Positions 32,549 to 40,776 of a stretch of DNA of 64,000 nt are shown here, piece after piece. Origin of the DNA: Actinoplanes couchii (GTDB lineage Bacteria; Actinomycetota; Actinomycetes; Mycobacteriales; Micromonosporaceae); the NCBI RefSeq assembly GCF_016862075.1, contig NZ_BOMG01000042.1, positions 124,001 to 188,000 of the forward strand, read 5' to 3'. Made by a program: the position numbers and the translations under genes. The notes beneath the pieces are model-generated. The model was not told the DNA's origin. It saw only the letters and a program-made list of their open reading frames with translations, and did not search any database. Numbering within the stretch: the stretch's first letter is position 1; each line of letters starts with the position of its first letter.

Positions 32549-33280
32549 TCAGATCAGGTGCCTCGTGAAGAAGGCTGCCGCGTCCTGGCCCGCGGACCGG
32601 GGGACACCCGTGTGGCCGCCCATGTTGGCCAGCAGGGTCTTCTCCGGCGAACCGAACGCGTCGAACAGGGTCAGGGCCGCCTGCCTGTCGTTGCTCTCGT
32701 CGTCCCACTGCAGCAGGACGTGCAGCGGGATGGTGACCTGGCGGGCCTCCTCGACGATGGCGCGGGGGATGAAACTTCCGGCGAACAGGCCGGCCGCCAC
32801 GATGCGTGGCTCGATCCGCGCCAGGCGGACGCCGATGGAGATCACCCCGCCGGAGAAGCCGGCCGGGCCGCCGATCTCCGGCAGTTGCAGCAGGGCGTCC
32901 AGGGTGGTCTGCCATTCCGGGACCGCGCGGTCGACGAGCGGCAGGATCAGGGCGTCGATGGTCTCCTCGCTGACCTGCTCGCCGGCCTCCAGCGCCCGGC
33001 GCATGTCGGCTCGGGCCTGGTCGGCGCCGGGCCAGGCGGGGCGGTCGCCGCTGCCGGGGAGTTCGATGGTGGCCGCGGCGAAACCGTTTGCCACGCAGTG
33101 CCGGGCGCGGGCTGCCAGCCGGGGGTACATCCGGCGTAGCCCGAGCGGCGGGTGACCGAGAAGGATCAGCGGAACCGGACCGGCGGACACGGGTGTCCAG
33201 AGGATGCCGGGGATCTCGCCGAGGGTGAACTCACGTTCCCGGACGTCGTCGCTCAGGGTTTGGTCGGTGGTGAATCGCAT
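32549..33280 (-). CDS. Alpha/beta hydrolase (dienelactone hydrolase-like)
   Basis: The start is ATG 33280, giving 243 residues. Nucleophile Ser lies in GFSGG, the acidic residue in 'QWDDES', and the His in 'GGHTGVP'. 'PLILLGHPPLGLRRMYPRLAARARHCVANGFAAATIELPGSGDRP' is the oxyanion and cap region. It is cytoplasmic, lacking a signal. It is preceded by an untranslated leader of unusual make-up, with a short upstream ORF and a hairpin (33294-33372). The substrate is unknown; a small ester or lactone is likely from family. Confidence 0.8.
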   Translation of the reverse strand: MRFTTDQTLSDDVREREFTLGEIPGILWTPVSAGPVPLILLGHPPLGLRRMYPRLAARARHCVANGFAAATIELPGSGDRPAWPGADQARADMRRALEAGEQVSEETIDALILPLVDRAVPEWQTTLDALLQLPEIGGPAGFSGGVISIGVRLARIEPRIVAAGLFAGSFIPRAIVEEARQVTIPLHVLLQWDDESNDRQAALTLFDAFGSPEKTLLANMGGHTGVPRSAGQDAAAFFTRHLI

Positions 33281-33293
33281 GGTCGTGCCTTTC

Positions 33294-33372
33294 GGGAGCT
33301 GAGACGGCGCTCCCGGACGACCTATCGCCCGGCCGTGACCCCGGAGGGGAGCACCCTGATCAGATCGTTCAT
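33294..33372 (-). promoter_or_regulatory. Possible leader peptide and hairpin before the hydrolase
   Basis: On the minus strand a 16-codon ORF (ATG 33372, TAG ending 33322) has a GAGGAGG ribosome binding site 9 bases upstream and would encode MNDLIRVLPSGVTAGR. Between it and the hydrolase start, GGGAGC (33309-33314 on the minus strand) pairs with GCTCCC (33294-33299). The layout resembles attenuation-type leaders. Whether it is translated is unknown. Confidence 0.4.
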
Positions 33373-33484
33373 CGGGCACCACCTCCTCGGACTCTCGCAC
33401 GGCTGCCGAGAAAGTAGCAGACCCCACGAAGTTTCGCGCGTGTCCGGGTGGGCGTCGGCACCCTTCTTGGCCTAAGGTCGCCGC

Positions 33485-34075
33485 ATGCTGATTGGCCGAC
33501 GAACTCTCGCTGCTGTGGCCGCCCTCATGATCGCCGGTTCGGCCGGGTGCTCGTCGATCGGCCCAGCGACTCCCGAGGACGTCGTGCGGGCAGCTCCTGA
33601 GGACGTCGTCCGGGCTGCTCCGGAGAAGGCCGGCGCCTCGGATCCCCTGTTCAACAAGGTCGCCGTCACCCAGAGCGAGGCTCCGGTCAAAGCCGCGGAG
33701 ACCAAGACCACCGAGGTGTACGCGCTGGGCGTCCGTGCCGACGCGAAGCAGCGGACCGTCACGTTCGACGAGATCGAGTGGTTCACCGGGAAAGCGGCCC
33801 GCGCCGCCTGCCAGGCCGACAAGGTCGAGGTCCAGCCGTCGGCCTGGTGCCACGACTTCTACTACCGCAACCCGGATGACCGGAAGCGGACAGCCGCCCT
33901 GGCCGAGTCGGCGACCGTCACGATCGCCGACTACTTCTCCGAGGCCGAGACGGTTCCGCAGAAGAAGGCCGGTCTGAGCGAACTCGACGAGCGCCTGACC
34001 GAGGGGGAGACCCTCCTGGTGCTGACCGTCCGGGACGGCGTTATCACCGGCCTGCGGGAGCAGTTCACGCCCTGA
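33485..34075 (+). CDS. Small lipoprotein, unknown function
   Basis: 196 residues from ATG 33485. The signal peptide (MLIGRRTLAAVAALMIAGSAGC) ends in lipobox AGSAGC, so the mature protein is membrane-anchored outside. After the Cys comes a short repeat, PEDVVRAA twice then PEKA, followed by an unrecognised domain with three cysteines ('AACQADKVEVQPSAWCHDFYYRN'). TAAGGT (33473-33478) ends 6 bases before the ATG, suggesting a leaderless mRNA. The bases after the stop (34076-34140) repeat TGATCGGAT-like words but form no clear terminator. Confidence 0.75.
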   Translation: MLIGRRTLAAVAALMIAGSAGCSSIGPATPEDVVRAAPEDVVRAAPEKAGASDPLFNKVAVTQSEAPVKAAETKTTEVYALGVRADAKQRTVTFDEIEWFTGKAARAACQADKVEVQPSAWCHDFYYRNPDDRKRTAALAESATVTIADYFSEAETVPQKKAGLSELDERLTEGETLLVLTVRDGVITGLREQFTP

Positions 34076-34252
34076 TCGGATCGCGTTGATCAGGACGGCC
34101 CTGATCGGATGGCCCCGGCCGGATCGTGCTGATCGGGAACGCCGTGGCCGGGACCACCGCATTCGGCCCGGCGGTCGCGGGTCGGCCCTGGGCCGCGCCG
34201 ACCTCGCGCGGCCGCCAGGGGAGGTGTGGATCTACGGGAGTGTCTGCTCGTA

Positions 34253-35293
34253 TCAAATCCGGGGTGGCGCGGTTGACTCTCGAAGGACCAGTTCGGTCGC
34301 GGTGCTGACCACTTCGGTGACCTGTTCCTCCGGGGCGCGGGACAGCAGCAGCTCCACCGCGCGGCCGCCCAGCTGCTGCAACGGCATCCGGACCGTGGTC
34401 AGCGGGGGATTGAGGTGCTCGGCCAGGGGCAGGTCGTGGACGGCGACCACCGAGACGTCCGCGGGGACGCGCAGGCCGGCGCGGCGCAGGGTGTCCAAGA
34501 CGCCGACGGCCATCGCGACGTTGGCCACGAAAACCGCGGTAGGAGTTCCGGATTTTTCCGCATTGGCCAGTAGGCTGCCCATCGCCTCGGCGCCGCCGCC
34601 GGACGTGTAGTCGCCACGGGCCACATCGGCGGGTCGGACCGTGATCCCGGCCGTCTTCATCGCCTGGCGGTAACCGGCGGCGCGGCGCTTGGCGGTGTCG
34701 GCGCCGGTCGGGCCGGCCACGTGCCCGATCCGGCGGTGACCCAGCGACAGCAGATGCTCGACGGCTAGTTTCGCCGCGTGGGCGTCGTCGAGGATCACGT
34801 ATCGATGGTGGTCGCCGGTGTCCCGGCGGTTCACCATCATCCACGGCAGGCCCAGGCTCTGCAGTTTCTGGTGCTCGCGGGCGCTGGTCGGCCCGGCCAG
34901 CAGCAGGCCGTCGACCCGGCCCTGGCCGAGGAGTTCCAGGTAGCGGTCCATGCCGTTGCGGCTGCCCGAGGTGGATCCGGTGACCAGCACGTGACCGCGG
35001 TCCAGGGCGGCGCTCTCCGCCCCGGTGATGATCTCCGCGTAGACCGGGTTGGCGAAGTCCGGTATCACCAGCCCGAGGGTGCCGGCCTTGGCGGTGCGCA
35101 GGCTACGGGCCGCTATGTTCGGCCGGTAACCGAGCGTGCGGATCGCGTCGATCACCCGGTCCCGGGTCTCCTGGCGGATCACCAGGGCCGGGTCCTCGTT
35201 GATGACCCGGGAGACGATGGCCTTGTCGACGGTGGCGAGCTTGGCGACATCGACGAGCGTCACCCGCGGCGTGGCGGCGCGTCGCGTCGTCAT
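34253..35293 (-). CDS. LacI-family transcriptional regulator of the catabolic regulon
   Basis: 346 residues from ATG 35293, overlapping the VOC stop (ATGA). The N-terminal LacI helix-turn-helix is 'VTLVDVAKLATVDKAIVSRVINEDPALVIRQETRDRVIDAIRTLGYRPNIAARSLRT', including the hinge helix; the C-terminal domain is the periplasmic-binding-like ligand sensor ('LGLVIPDFANPVYAEIITGAESAALDRGH'). It is the last gene of the SDR-E1-VOC operon. The three operator-bearing promoters (19614-19629, 26834-26845, 38530-38541) share a 12-bp core with a central CG, the classical LacI-type geometry, so it is the best candidate repressor and controls its own operon. The inducer is unknown. Confidence 0.88.
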   Translation of the reverse strand: MTTRRAATPRVTLVDVAKLATVDKAIVSRVINEDPALVIRQETRDRVIDAIRTLGYRPNIAARSLRTAKAGTLGLVIPDFANPVYAEIITGAESAALDRGHVLVTGSTSGSRNGMDRYLELLGQGRVDGLLLAGPTSAREHQKLQSLGLPWMMVNRRDTGDHHRYVILDDAHAAKLAVEHLLSLGHRRIGHVAGPTGADTAKRRAAGYRQAMKTAGITVRPADVARGDYTSGGGAEAMGSLLANAEKSGTPTAVFVANVAMAVGVLDTLRRAGLRVPADVSVVAVHDLPLAEHLNPPLTTVRMPLQQLGGRAVELLLSRAPEEQVTEVVSTATELVLRESTAPPRI

Positions 35294-35793
35294 GGCGATT
35301 CAGCTCCCTCGTCGTGTGGTGTACGCATGGTACGGGGTGGCTGGACCAGCTCCAGGGTGATGTCGTCCGGATCGAGGAAGTAGCAGGTGAAGCCGCCCGC
35401 GTTGATCCCGGCGGTGATCTCCTGCGGCGGGCTGACGAACCGGACCCCGGCCGCGCTCAGCCGGGCGTGGTCGGCGCGCGCGTCCTCGACACACATCGCC
35501 AGGTGCGCGGCGCCGGGCCGGTTGCGGTGCGGGCCGAACGGCTCACCCCGCGGCGTCCGGTACTCGACCAGTTCCAGGTCGTGTGTCGAGATCCCGCGCG
35601 GCTGCCCGGGCACCGCCAGCTGGGCGATCCGCAGGTCGGCGTCCGGATAGCCGACCAGGCGACGGGTGTAGTCGTTGTCCTGGTCCTGCCGGTGCACCAG
35701 CTGGAAGCCGAGCAGGCTGGCGTAGAAGTCGACTGACCGATCCAGATCAGCGACGGTGAAACTGAAGTGCCAGACCCCGAACATCGCGCTCAC
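35290..35793 (-). CDS. VOC-family (glyoxalase/dioxygenase) protein
   Basis: The start is GTG 35793 in a GTGA overlap with the E1 beta stop, giving 167 residues. Two VOC half-domains are visible: 'VWHFSFTVADLDRSVDFYASLLGFQLVHRQ' with the first metal His, and 'AHLAMCVEDARADHARLSAAGVRFVSPPQEI...CYFLDPDDITLELVQPP' with the second His and Glu. Metal-dependent members include glyoxalases, epimerases and extradiol dioxygenases; the length best fits an isomerase or lyase. It is encoded in the LacI operon and so acts in the same unknown pathway. Confidence 0.85.
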   Translation of the reverse strand: MSAMFGVWHFSFTVADLDRSVDFYASLLGFQLVHRQDQDNDYTRRLVGYPDADLRIAQLAVPGQPRGISTHDLELVEYRTPRGEPFGPHRNRPGAAHLAMCVEDARADHARLSAAGVRFVSPPQEITAGINAGGFTCYFLDPDDITLELVQPPRTMRTPHDEGAESP

Positions 35794-36773
35794 TTCCCGG
35801 TCACCGCGCGCAGCGCGTCCACGATGTCACCGGTCTGCGGCAGGACCGCCTGGGCCAGCTGCACGGCGGCCGGGATCCGGGTGTCCAGCGCGCCCACCCG
35901 GCGCGGCGGCGCGCTCAGCGGCACCCCGGACTCGCACACCCGGGCCACCACCTCGGCCCCGAATCCGCCGGTCAGGTTCGCCTCGTGCACCACCAGCAGC
36001 CGGCCGGTGCGGCGGACGCTGGCCAGCACCGCCTCGGTGTCGAACGGGTTGAGCCAGACCGCCTCGATCACGTCGGCGCTGATCCCGTCCTCGGCGACCA
36101 GGTCGACCGCGGCCTCCACCGAGCCGGTGATCGCGCCCCAGGTCACGATCGTGACGTCGTCGCCGGCCCGGCGCAGGCGGTGGCCGCCGATCGGTTCCAC
36201 CGGGCCGCCGATCCGGACCTCGGACTTGGCCCCGGCGTACAGCGTCCGGTTCTCGATCACCACCACCGGGTCGTCGCAGGTCACCGCGGACAGCGTCAGG
36301 TCGTAGGCGTCCTGCGCGTCGACCGGCATCGCGACGCGGATCCCGGGCACGTGCAGCAGCAGCGCCTCCAGGTTCTGCGAGTGCTGGGCACAGGCCCCGG
36401 GAGCATTTCCCTGCTGGGTACGAATGGTCAACGGCGCCGCCAGCCGGCCCTCGGACACGTATCGCACGTTGGCGGCCTGGTTCACGATCTGGTCGAACGC
36501 GACGAGCATGAAGTCGGCCCACATGATCTCGACGATCGGGCGCCGGCCGGTCATCGCCGCCCCGACCGCCGCGCCGAGCATCGCGGTCTCCGAGATCGGC
36601 GTGTCGAACACCCGCTCGCCGAACGCCTTCCGCAGCCCGCGGGTCACCCCGAACACGCCGCCGGGCAGGGCCACGTCCTCGCCGAACAGCAGCGTCTCCG
36701 GCATCTGCTCCAGGCACCGGGCCAGCGCCGCGTTGATCGCGCCGCCGTAGGTGAGCTTGGCGGTCTCAGACAT
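35790..36773 (-). CDS. Thiamine-dependent 2-oxoacid dehydrogenase E1 component, beta subunit
   Basis: The start is ATG 36773, overlapping the alpha subunit by 8 bp, giving 327 residues. Typical transketolase-like pyrimidine-binding domain: 'TYGGAINAALARCLEQMPETLLFGEDVALPGGVFGVTRGLRKAFGERVFDTPISETAMLGAAVGAAMTGRRPIVEIMWADFM' and C-terminal 'VEPIGGHRLRRAGDDVTIVTWGAI'. It forms the active tetramer with the alpha subunit. No E2 or E3 gene is present in this window, so the complex may use a genomic E2, or work as in acetoin dehydrogenase. The 2-oxo substrate is unknown. Confidence 0.9.
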   Translation of the reverse strand: MSETAKLTYGGAINAALARCLEQMPETLLFGEDVALPGGVFGVTRGLRKAFGERVFDTPISETAMLGAAVGAAMTGRRPIVEIMWADFMLVAFDQIVNQAANVRYVSEGRLAAPLTIRTQQGNAPGACAQHSQNLEALLLHVPGIRVAMPVDAQDAYDLTLSAVTCDDPVVVIENRTLYAGAKSEVRIGGPVEPIGGHRLRRAGDDVTIVTWGAITGSVEAAVDLVAEDGISADVIEAVWLNPFDTEAVLASVRRTGRLLVVHEANLTGGFGAEVVARVCESGVPLSAPPRRVGALDTRIPAAVQLAQAVLPQTGDIVDALRAVTGK

Positions 36774-37719
36774 ACAGGTGCTCCCGGGCGGTCGACGGGT
36801 CGGACAGGGGCGCGGCCAGCGCACGTTCGGTGGCCGCGGCGATCTCGGTGCGGGCGCGCTGCTCGACCCCGTCCAGGGTCTCCGCGGTGACACCCTGCAG
36901 GGTCAACTGCTTCTTCAGCCGTACGATCGGCTCGTGCTTCTCGTCCTCGGCCAGTTCGCCGGCGGGGCGGTAGCTCTGCGCGTCACCGATGTAGTGGCCG
37001 ACGATGCGGCGGGTGGTGGCCTCGATGAACGTGGGCCCGCGCCCGTGTTCGGCGGTGGTCACGGCCAGCCCGACCGCGGTCGCCACCTGTGCCGGATCGT
37101 TGCCGTCGACCCGCACCGCCGGGATGCCGAGCGCGTGCGCCCGCGCCGACAGGTCCGGGTTGCGGACCATGTCGTTGATCGGGGTCAGCTCGGAGTACTT
37201 GTTGTTCTCGCAGATGAAGACGACAGGCAGGTCCATCGCGGCGGCCATGTTCATCGCCTCGGTGACCCCGCCCTGGTTCATCGCGCCGTCGCCGAAGACG
37301 GTCACCGCCACCCGGCCGCTGCCGTCGAACTTCGCGGCCAGCGCGGCGCCCACCGCGATCGGGGCGCCGGCGCCGACGATCGAGTTCTCCCCGTAGAAGC
37401 CGTACTCCGGCGCGGAGAAGTGCGCGGATCCGCCGCGGCCGCCGTTCACCCCGGTCCGCCGGTACAGCAGTTCGGCCATGATCCCGGTGGCCGGCACGCC
37501 CCGGGCCAGGGCCCAGCCGTGCCCGCGGTAGGTGCTGTACAGCGCGTCCTGCGGGCGCAGCATCCGGCAGGCGCCGACCGGAATCGCCTCCTGACCGTTC
37601 TCCAGGTGCACCGAGCCGACGATCCGGCCGTCCAGGCGCAGACTGAGGATCGTCTCCTCCAGCACCCGGATCCGCCACATCGCCAGCAGGTCCGCCAGTT
37701 GCTCGCCGCTCACTCGCAT
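36766..37719 (-). CDS. Thiamine-dependent 2-oxoacid dehydrogenase E1 component, alpha subunit
   Basis: The preferred start is ATG 37719, because GGAGAGG sits just upstream; ATG 37731, overlapping the SDR stop, would add four residues. 317 residues. The thiamine diphosphate motif GDGAMNQGGVTEAMNMAAAMDLPVVFICENN is intact, and 'STYRGHGWALARGVP', 'GRGGSAHF' and 'GFYGENSIVGAGAPIAVGAALAAKF' match pyruvate/acetoin dehydrogenase alpha chains. With the beta subunit it would oxidatively decarboxylate a 2-oxoacid or cleave a diketone arising from the pathway of this regulon. Confidence 0.9.
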   Translation of the reverse strand: MRVSGEQLADLLAMWRIRVLEETILSLRLDGRIVGSVHLENGQEAIPVGACRMLRPQDALYSTYRGHGWALARGVPATGIMAELLYRRTGVNGGRGGSAHFSAPEYGFYGENSIVGAGAPIAVGAALAAKFDGSGRVAVTVFGDGAMNQGGVTEAMNMAAAMDLPVVFICENNKYSELTPINDMVRNPDLSARAHALGIPAVRVDGNDPAQVATAVGLAVTTAEHGRGPTFIEATTRRIVGHYIGDAQSYRPAGELAEDEKHEPIVRLKKQLTLQGVTAETLDGVEQRARTEIAAATERALAAPLSDPSTAREHLYV

Positions 37720-37730
37720 CGTCCTCTCCA

Positions 37731-38522
37731 TCAGTTCATCTCCAGCCCGCCGTCGACGTTGAGCGCCTGCCCGGTCATGAACGACGCCATGTCGCTGACC
37801 AGGAACGCGACCACGGCGGCGAGTTCGTCGGGGTTGCCGGGGCGGCCCAGCGGGGTGCGTTTCGCGACGTCGTCGAGATACGCCGCACCGGCGCCGGGGC
37901 CGAACTCCCGATCGCGGTCGGCGAGGATGCCGGACCACATGTCGGTCATGAAGACGCCGGGGCAGACCGCGTTGACCCGTACGCTCGGGGCGTACGCCAG
38001 CGCGGTCGACTTGGTCAGCGACAGCAGTGCCGCCTTGCTCGCCGCGTAATCCATCGCGTTCGGCCGCCCGGAGCGCCCGGCGACCGAGCTGAGCAGCACG
38101 ATGCTGCCGCTCGTCATGCCCTCCGCCGCTGCTCGCACGGTGTGGAAGACCCCGGTCAGGTTGATGTCCAGGGTGCGCTGCCACTGCTCGTCGGTGATCT
38201 CCGCCGGTGGGCGGGTGCGCATGACGCCGACCGCGGACACCAGGATCCGCAGTTCACCACCGGCCAGCCGGGCCGCTGTTTCTGGGGCCGCTCGGCAGAC
38301 GGCCGGATCGGACAGGTCGACGCCGAGCGGGTGCACGACACCGAGCGGGGACAGCTCGGCGACCGCCTGGTCGAGGCGCTCGCCGGGCAGGTCGGCCAGC
38401 ACGACCGGGGCGCCGCAGCGCAGCAGGGCGGCGGCGACGGCCCGGCCGAGACCGCCGCCTCCGCCGGTCACCAGGGACACGCGTCCGGTGAGGTCAGTGG
38501 TCTGCATGAGGCGCTCACCCAT
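37731..38522 (-). CDS. SDR-family oxidoreductase, first gene of the LacI operon
   Basis: The start is ATG 38522 (an ATG five codons in is also possible), giving 263 residues. It has TGGGGGLGR (cofactor loop), 'LVSAVGVMR' in place of NNAG, Ser in 'VLLSSVAG', YAASK, and the C-terminal 'SFMTGQALNVDGGLEMN'. The promoter at 38547-38574 with the operator at 38530-38541 drives this gene and the four overlapping genes after it. It probably oxidises a hydroxy group of the pathway intermediate before the E1 component acts (inference). Confidence 0.87.
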   Translation of the reverse strand: MGERLMQTTDLTGRVSLVTGGGGGLGRAVAAALLRCGAPVVLADLPGERLDQAVAELSPLGVVHPLGVDLSDPAVCRAAPETAARLAGGELRILVSAVGVMRTRPPAEITDEQWQRTLDINLTGVFHTVRAAAEGMTSGSIVLLSSVAGRSGRPNAMDYAASKAALLSLTKSTALAYAPSVRVNAVCPGVFMTDMWSGILADRDREFGPGAGAAYLDDVAKRTPLGRPGNPDELAAVVAFLVSDMASFMTGQALNVDGGLEMN

Positions 38523-38529
38523 CGGTCGT

Positions 38530-38574
38530 TCAATCGTTTGACCGACAGTATGTCGCCGACCCGTACAGCGTCAA
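38530..38574 (-). promoter_or_regulatory. Promoter and LacI-type operator of the SDR-E1-VOC-LacI operon
   Basis: On the minus strand: TTGACG (38569-38574), 16-bp spacer, CATACT (38547-38552), with a predicted start near 38540. The operator TCAATCGTTTGA (38530-38541) covers that start. It is identical to the site at 26834-26845 and is the reverse complement of 19616-19627. Confidence 0.65.
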
Positions 38575-38628
38575 CGGGTTCCCCGGTTATCCGGGCGAAT
38601 CGGCCCGGTCCTGGCTAGGTTCGACATC

Positions 38629-40776
38629 GTGTCGTTTCCGGTCACGATCGTCCCGTCCGCCTCCGGCCCGCTGGAGGACGCCCTGCTCCGGGCCGGGCTG
38701 GAGATCCGGCACTTCGACGGGACCGGACCGGTGGCCACCGTGGCCAGGTCCAGCGCGGCGGTGATCTACGCGCTCGGTCCCTCCGGCTCCGAGGCCTTCG
38801 TCCGGGCGGTCCGGGAACACAACGACCGGATACCGATCCTGCTGTACGGCGAACAGCTCACCGCCCGGGACATCCCGCAAGCGGTCCTGGCGCGGATCGA
38901 CGGGGTCGTCAACGCGTACGAGGACACCCCGGATTTTCTCGCCCGCAAGATCCAGCGGGAGGTCAGCCACTATCTGGGGCAGCTCGCGCCGCCGTTCTTC
39001 GCCGCCCTGATGCGGTACGCCAGCGACGGCGCCTACTCCTGGCACTGCCCCGGGCACTCCGGTGGCACCGCGTTCCTGAAGAGCCCGGTCGGCACCCTGT
39101 TCCACGACTTCTTCGGCGAGAACCTGCTGCGTGCCGACGTGTGCAACGCCGTCGAGGAACTCGGGCAGCTGCTCGACCACAGCGGGCCGATCGCCGACAG
39201 CGAACGCCTGGCCGCCCGCACGTTCCGCGCCGACCACCTCTACTTCGTCACCAACGGCACCTCCACCAGCAACAAGATCGTGTGGAACTCGCTGGTCGGG
39301 CCGGGCGACGTCGTGGCGGTGGACCGGAACTGCCACAAGTCGGTGCTGCACGCGATCATGCTGACCGGGGCGATCCCGATCTACCTGATGCCGACCCGGA
39401 ACAAGGCCGGCGTGATCGGGCCGATCCCGCGCAGCGAGTTCAACCCCGTCGAGCTGCAACGCAAGATCGAGGCCAGCCCGCTGATCCTCGACAAGACCAA
39501 GCGGATCCGGCTGCTGGCGCTGACCCAGTCGACCTACGACGGGATCATCTACCGGGCGTCCGCTCTGAAAGCCGAGCTGGACGGGGTCGTCGACGCCCTG
39601 CACTTCGACGAGGCGTGGCTGCCGCACGCCTCGTTCCACCAGCTATACGACGGCATGCACGGCGTCGCCAACAACCAGGAACGCACCGACCGGACCGTCG
39701 TCTACGCCACCCAGTCCACCCACAAACTGCTCGCCGGACTGTCCCAGGCGTCGCAGATCCTGGTCCAGGACACCACCGGCGGGCACTTCGACGAACGGGT
39801 CTTCGGCCAGGCGTTCCGGATGCACACGTCGACCAGCCCGCAGTACGCCATCATCGCCAGCTGCGACGTGTCCGCCGAGATGATGGCCGGACGGCGCGGA
39901 CCCGCCCTGGTGGAGGAGACCATCACCGAGGCGATGGAGTTCCGGCGCGCCGTCATCCGGGCCGGTCTGGACGCCGCCCCGGACTGGTGGTTCACGGTGT
40001 GGGGGCCGGACACCCCGCCCCGCGACGGGCTGCCCGACCGGACCGAGTGGGAACTGACCGCGGACGCCGCCTGGCACGGCTTCGACCGGATCGACGACGG
40101 CTTCACCATGCTCGACCCGATCAAGGTCACCCTGATGACCCCCGGCCTGACCGTGCACGGCGAGTTCAGCGACCCCGGCACACCGAGCATCCCCGGCATC
40201 GTGCTGGCCCGCTACCTGGCCGAACACGGGGTGGTGGTGGAGAAGACCGGCCTGTACTCGCTGTTCGTGCTTTTCACCATCGGCATCACCAAGGGCCGCT
40301 GGAACTCACTGCTGGCGGAGTTGCACCGGTTCAAGAGCGCCTACGACGGCAACGCCGTGATCGACAGGTTGATGCCGGCCTTCACCGCCGAGTTCCCGTC
40401 GTACGCCGGCCGCCGCCTGCGGGACCTCTGCGACGACCTGCACACCACCTACCGCGACGCCGACCTGGCCGAACTGACCACGGCGATCTACACCGAGCCG
40501 GTCGAACAGGTCACCATCCCGGCCGACGCGTGGACCGCGATGGCGGCCGGCCGGGTCGAGCACGTCCCGGTTTCCGAACTGGCCGGGCGTACCACCGCGG
40601 TGTTGCTGACCCCCTACCCGCCGGGCATCCCGCTGCTCGTGCCCGGCGAACGGATCAGCGCCGGCATCGTCCGGTTCCTGGAACACGAACAGGACCTGGC
40701 CGCCCGCTGGCCCGGCTTCACCGGCATCACCCACGGGGTCAGCGGGCTCACCGTCGCTTGTTTACCTGAACGGTGA
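38629..40776 (+). CDS. Orn/Lys/Arg decarboxylase (fold type I, PLP-dependent)
   Basis: 715 residues from GTG 38629. It has the three-part layout of large basic amino acid decarboxylases: an N-terminal wing domain (about 1-125), the PLP major domain ('YSWHCPGHSGGTAFLKSPVG', 'LYFVTNGTSTSNKIV', 'LHFDEAWLPHASFH', and the PLP lysine Lys366 in STHKLLAGLSQAS), and a C-terminal domain with 'GLTVHGEFSDPGTPSIPGIVLARYLAEHGVVVEKTG'. It converts arginine, lysine or ornithine to the amine, consuming a proton. TAGGTT (38616-38621) lies 7 bases before the GTG, suggesting a leaderless mRNA. Which amino acid is used cannot be told here. Confidence 0.9.
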   Translation: MSFPVTIVPSASGPLEDALLRAGLEIRHFDGTGPVATVARSSAAVIYALGPSGSEAFVRAVREHNDRIPILLYGEQLTARDIPQAVLARIDGVVNAYEDTPDFLARKIQREVSHYLGQLAPPFFAALMRYASDGAYSWHCPGHSGGTAFLKSPVGTLFHDFFGENLLRADVCNAVEELGQLLDHSGPIADSERLAARTFRADHLYFVTNGTSTSNKIVWNSLVGPGDVVAVDRNCHKSVLHAIMLTGAIPIYLMPTRNKAGVIGPIPRSEFNPVELQRKIEASPLILDKTKRIRLLALTQSTYDGIIYRASALKAELDGVVDALHFDEAWLPHASFHQLYDGMHGVANNQERTDRTVVYATQSTHKLLAGLSQASQILVQDTTGGHFDERVFGQAFRMHTSTSPQYAIIASCDVSAEMMAGRRGPALVEETITEAMEFRRAVIRAGLDAAPDWWFTVWGPDTPPRDGLPDRTEWELTADAAWHGFDRIDDGFTMLDPIKVTLMTPGLTVHGEFSDPGTPSIPGIVLARYLAEHGVVVEKTGLYSLFVLFTIGITKGRWNSLLAELHRFKSAYDGNAVIDRLMPAFTAEFPSYAGRRLRDLCDDLHTTYRDADLAELTTAIYTEPVEQVTIPADAWTAMAAGRVEHVPVSELAGRTTAVLLTPYPPGIPLLVPGERISAGIVRFLEHEQDLAARWPGFTGITHGVSGLTVACLPER

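Noticed and set aside
39141-40769. 542-codon plus-strand frame inside the decarboxylase gene
   Set aside because: Out-of-frame Arg/Asp/Gly-rich shadow of the decarboxylase, which has the PLP lysine motif.
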